The notes beneath the pieces are model-generated. The model had not been told where the DNA came from and did no database searches. It saw only the letters and a list, made by a program, of their open reading frames with translations. From positions 18,201,501-18,265,500 of the forward strand of contig CM027382.1 of the NCBI GenBank assembly GCA_015680905.1: a DNA stretch of 64,000 nucleotides, read 5' to 3'. Origin of the DNA: Coptis chinensis. Lineage: Eukaryota; Streptophyta; Magnoliopsida; Ranunculales; Ranunculaceae. How positions within the stretch are numbered: position 1 is the stretch's first letter; every line of letters begins with the position of its first letter. The position numbers and the translations under genes were made by a program. Of the stretch, positions 60,623-64,000 are shown piece by piece.

Positions 60623-61990
60623 TCTATTATAATAAAACAAAATGGATAGATAAAAAGTGGTCGGGATCGCGTGGGGATATGAGTTAGATGTGCGTGGGGA
60701 TTTGCATAAAGAGCAAGATTTTTAAATACAAATTCAATGCATACATTAGATGCCTAACGTAATCAATATTTCAATTAATTAAAAATAATTTGTGTTAAAT
60801 GCATACATTGGTTATACGACATTGGATGCCTAACCGTACTTAATATTTTAATTAATAAAAATTTAATAGGAAAAAAATGTTTTGTGTTCAATACATACAT
60901 TGGACTTTCTTGACACCAATGGGGTAATGAGGACATTTAAAATGTCTCCTAAATAATATTTAAAGTGTTTACTTAACACATTAAATACACCTTTGACAAG
61001 TCTTCATCTATATTATGTATGATTTTGAAATATATTAAACCCTGAGATGTAAGCTTGAAATACGCTCGAGTATTAACCAATGTAAGATTGGTAGTTTGTA
61101 ACCATGGTGTGTAAAAGTCTACTAAATTAGACCGCTGCCAATCTAATTTGTTAAGTCTACTAATAGGAATTTTTATTTATGGATTCTAAGGTAACCACTA
61201 CGACTTTATTACACATGTTCACATGATGTTCATATGGATTATGGATTATACTTAATAATCATTCTTTGTAATACGCATCAACAGGGTACTCACATCCACG
61301 TAGTGCTGCTTAAACCGAAACTGAAAAAAAAACCTAGGGCCTTACATCTCCCTCAACCCCAAAGGCCTTCCACCTTCATCTCCTTAGTTAAATTTATGCG
61401 TAACAACTCCACTAAAATTCAAACAAATCATGGGACTCTTCTCCTTCTTCAAGCACTATAAATATGTTTCTATCCCTTGCATGGGCTTCTTTTATTAAAA
61501 CACTTAATGATTTGAGAAGGGTGTGATAAATGACACAATAAATACTCGAAATTCTTAGGTTTTAGAAAAAATGTTGTACATAAACGGTCGAGATTGAGTC
61601 TGCACATATCATTTGTTTGGGTACATGTTGATTAAACTCACATTTAAATGTTACATAGGGTAAACGCATGATGAGGTCAATCAGTGGGTAGATGAGAATG
61701 TGCACGTTGTGTATGGGGGTTCAATATTAGTGAAACGGTTGGGTTCATAACAATTGGTCTTTTAATGAAACCTATCATTTAGTTCATTCTAATTCAATCC
61801 CCTCCAAAAATTCCAAAACACTTACAACGCTTAAAACCTTAAAAAACGCATGACCTCTGCAAACCCCAATATCATCTCTCTTCTTTACTACCTTATTACA
61901 TAATTTCTCTCTAAAGTCCAAACCCCTCTTGCACTCACGTCCAATGTAGTTGATATCATGAAGAGGACAAATCAAAAGGCTAAAGCCAAC
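60623..61990 (+). mobile_element. Helitron-like copy C (intact TC 5' end)
   Basis: The 5' terminus A|TCTATTATAATAAAACAAAA at 60623 is followed by ~1.36 kb nearly identical to copy B. Near its right edge a short frame starts ATGAAGAGGACAAATCAAAA at 61959 and runs 23 codons to a possible GT donor; copy B has ACG in place of this ATG. No CTRR terminus was found before the window ends, so the true right end may lie beyond it. 61990 marks only the end of similarity to copy B. Confidence 0.6.
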
Positions 61991-64000
61991 ATAATTTTAA
62001 AGGACTCAAACCAAGTGAAGCCCTCAGGTAATCCCCTCCTCTCTCATGCTCTCTAAAATTTTAAGTCTTAATTTCTTCTACTAATCTTCTGGGTTTATTG
62101 GTGAATGGGCTAAGAAAAGTGGAGGCATAAATCTCTAACATATACCGCCAACGTGACATAATGTGCTAAGAACTATCATGTTGAATTTTCAGTTGTGCGA
62201 TATATTAGATTTAACTTTCCTATTCGTAAATGATTCTGCCTAAACAAAAAAATAGACAAATAGGATATCAGGAAGTTTTGGTGAGTTTTTTTTTTATTTA
62301 TTTTTTATTTTTTTTTATACATTTCCATATTTCTATTTAAGTGAGCAACATATATCGATATCATTTGCATAGATCTTCCCATAACTCACTAATACGAGTT
62401 GCTTATGTTTTTATGTCTGTTCCATTTATTTAATGCAAGTTAGATGGTGTTCTTGTGCGACCAACTGATTTTACAGTGATGGTGTTAAGTTTTTGGAATA
62501 CATTTGTTAGTCCTATATCATTGGAAGTTATGAATAGACTCTAGGCATGATTTAATTTGTGAACATGCTTGGTACACATCTAACACATGATATGATTTAA
62601 TAGTTGATATGTTTTCTTAAGTCGTTGTTTATCTTAGAATAATTAAAGTCATAAATGTATTTTGGTTAGGTAATTATAGTGGTCGGATACTCTACTGTTG
62701 GGATTGCAATAGAGTGAGGACAAGATAAAACAAAATCAGTGGTCGAGATAGAGTCTTCACACATTTATTTGAGGCCAAGAAGTGGGCCGATGATAATGTG
62801 TACATTACATTTGGGGTTAGTATTAGACTATTATTAGTGAGAGAGATCGAGAACGAGTGCGTTTTCATAACGTTTGAGCTTTAAAACCACTAATTAAATC
62901 CCCTTGAAAAATGCACAAAACGCTTCATCTTCTTCGCTTAATGAAACCCACGGTATGTATGGATCCAAGAGTTGCCCCCAACTTTGCTCAAAAACAAAAA
63001 ATACAGTGGAACTGTTCACCCCCAAAAAGTAAAAAAAAAAAAAAAAATAGTAGTGAGAATTAGTGATAGTAGCCCCCCTCCCCCGCTATTGGATAATCCT
63101 GCATCCTCCCCTGCCCCACGACCCTATGCAATCCGGAAAGAGATGACAAGATAAAACAAATTTTGATGTGTGAAGACGCTTCATGTTCTTTTTTTAATGA
63201 AACCCCCTATGAATCTAAGTCTCTACATCAAGTGGCTTAGATAGTCAAATGACAAAATTAATAGTGCTTTGGAGACTTAGATTGATGAAAGCAAGTTAAT
63301 TTGAATTGACTATTATGGAAGGTTAGTTCTTTGGAACTTATTAATTTCTAAGCGCAAATATACATTTGATTATTTTCTTCATTCTAAGCTCTCTTTAAGG
63401 ATTTTTTTTTCTTCAACACTACCTCCCATTCTTCATTGATCGAAAGCTTGCAACAATTGAACTTTCTTTACTTTATTCTCTATTTGATTTCATTTGGTTC
63501 GCCTTTAATTTTCAATTTGCATAGAGGCCCGTATCTTTCTTTAAAGGATTTGTTAGGTTTTGGGTTTCTTTAAATGATGATGGTGGACATTGTAACAATT
63601 CTTACATTAAAGGAATGATGTATTTAAAGGAATGATATCAATAGTAATTCCCCCAACAATATATTAGCTAAACGCCTGCCAAAAGAATCATGTTTATGAC
63701 TATTGTAGTTATTATACCATAGGATACTATGTGAAGTCTTCACTAGATTGACCAATATGTCTCATAAGCCTGAGTAGGTTGATCATAGCATTACTACATA
63801 TTTAGAATTGAAAAATGCAACTTATAGAATTCTTGAGAAGTTTCTTTCTTCCATTCTAGAACTAATGGTGCCATTAGCAAAATGCCCGAGATACTGCTTG
63901 ATGCCATTATTTCATTACAAACGATGACTATCCTTTTACATTTGTTATACTTTTACTATTTGCCTAATTTTATTATGTGGAGTGTGTCGTAGTTTAGCTT
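61991..64000. other. AT-rich DNA at the right edge of the window
   Basis: Apart from the degraded fragment at 62720-62935, no gene or structured repeat could be supported. There are poly-T (near 62287-62318) and poly-A (63031-63047) tracts. This may still be the interior of Helitron-like copy C. Confidence 0.45.
62720..62935 (+). repeat. Third, degraded copy of part of the B/C Helitron-like sequence
   Basis: Landmarks from copies B and C recur in the same order with many changes: GAGAT(A)GAGTCTTCACACAT, GAT(G/A)A.AATGTG.AC.TT, GGGGTTAGTATTAG, TTCATAAC.(A/T)TTG.GCTTT, and ATCCCCTxxAAAAATxCxCA near 62899. The equivalent stretch in copy B is about 60113-60350. Confidence 0.65.

Overview
This window is eudicot plant nuclear DNA. 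The evidence is multi-exon genes with GT-AG introns, AT-rich intergenic sequence, plant-specific protein families, and dense nested plant transposons (a Tat-type Ty3/gypsy element, very long solo LTRs, MULE, Helitron-like sequences, MITEs and TRIM-like elements). The species cannot be fixed from sequence alone. All calls are by eye; no database search was run.

Layout, left to right. (1) 1-7351: a complete seven-exon prolyl 4-hydroxylase gene on the minus strand (2557-6737; 294 residues). Its 2.5-kb second intron holds an imperfect ~1.2-kb tandem duplication. (2) 7352-20546: a decayed 13.2-kb Tat-lineage Ty3/gypsy element on the minus strand. It has 460-bp LTRs, gag, protease, RT, two RNase H regions, integrase and an antisense reading-frame region near its 3' LTR. 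A 3.4-kb solo LTR of another family sits inside it with a perfect 5-bp target duplication. (3) 20547-25303: AT-rich DNA with no recognised gene. (4) 25304-38771: a long, decayed but clearly recognisable copy of the plant EAF1 gene (NuA4 acetyltransferase scaffold; HSA and SANT domains) on the plus strand, with TRIM-like elements and MITEs in its introns. (5) 41094-42666: an intact five-exon RING-H2 gene of the NEP-interacting protein (NIP) family, 233 residues. (6) 43282-45640: MITEs and local duplications. (7) 45641-64000: a nested transposon district. A Helitron-like 5' end at 45641 and a 3' end at 59157 may bound one element that was later split by a 6.2-kb MULE (45864-52082) and by a second 3.4-kb solo LTR (53347-56761). 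The MULE carries remnants of its own DNA-binding and OTU-like domains plus three exons of a homocysteine S-methyltransferase gene. Two head-to-tail Helitron-like copies and a third degraded fragment follow from 59158.

Only two genes look able to make a full protein: the P4H gene and the NIP-type RING gene. They have no evident functional link. The most notable structure is the MULE that has captured a host gene fragment with its introns and probably lies inside a Helitron.
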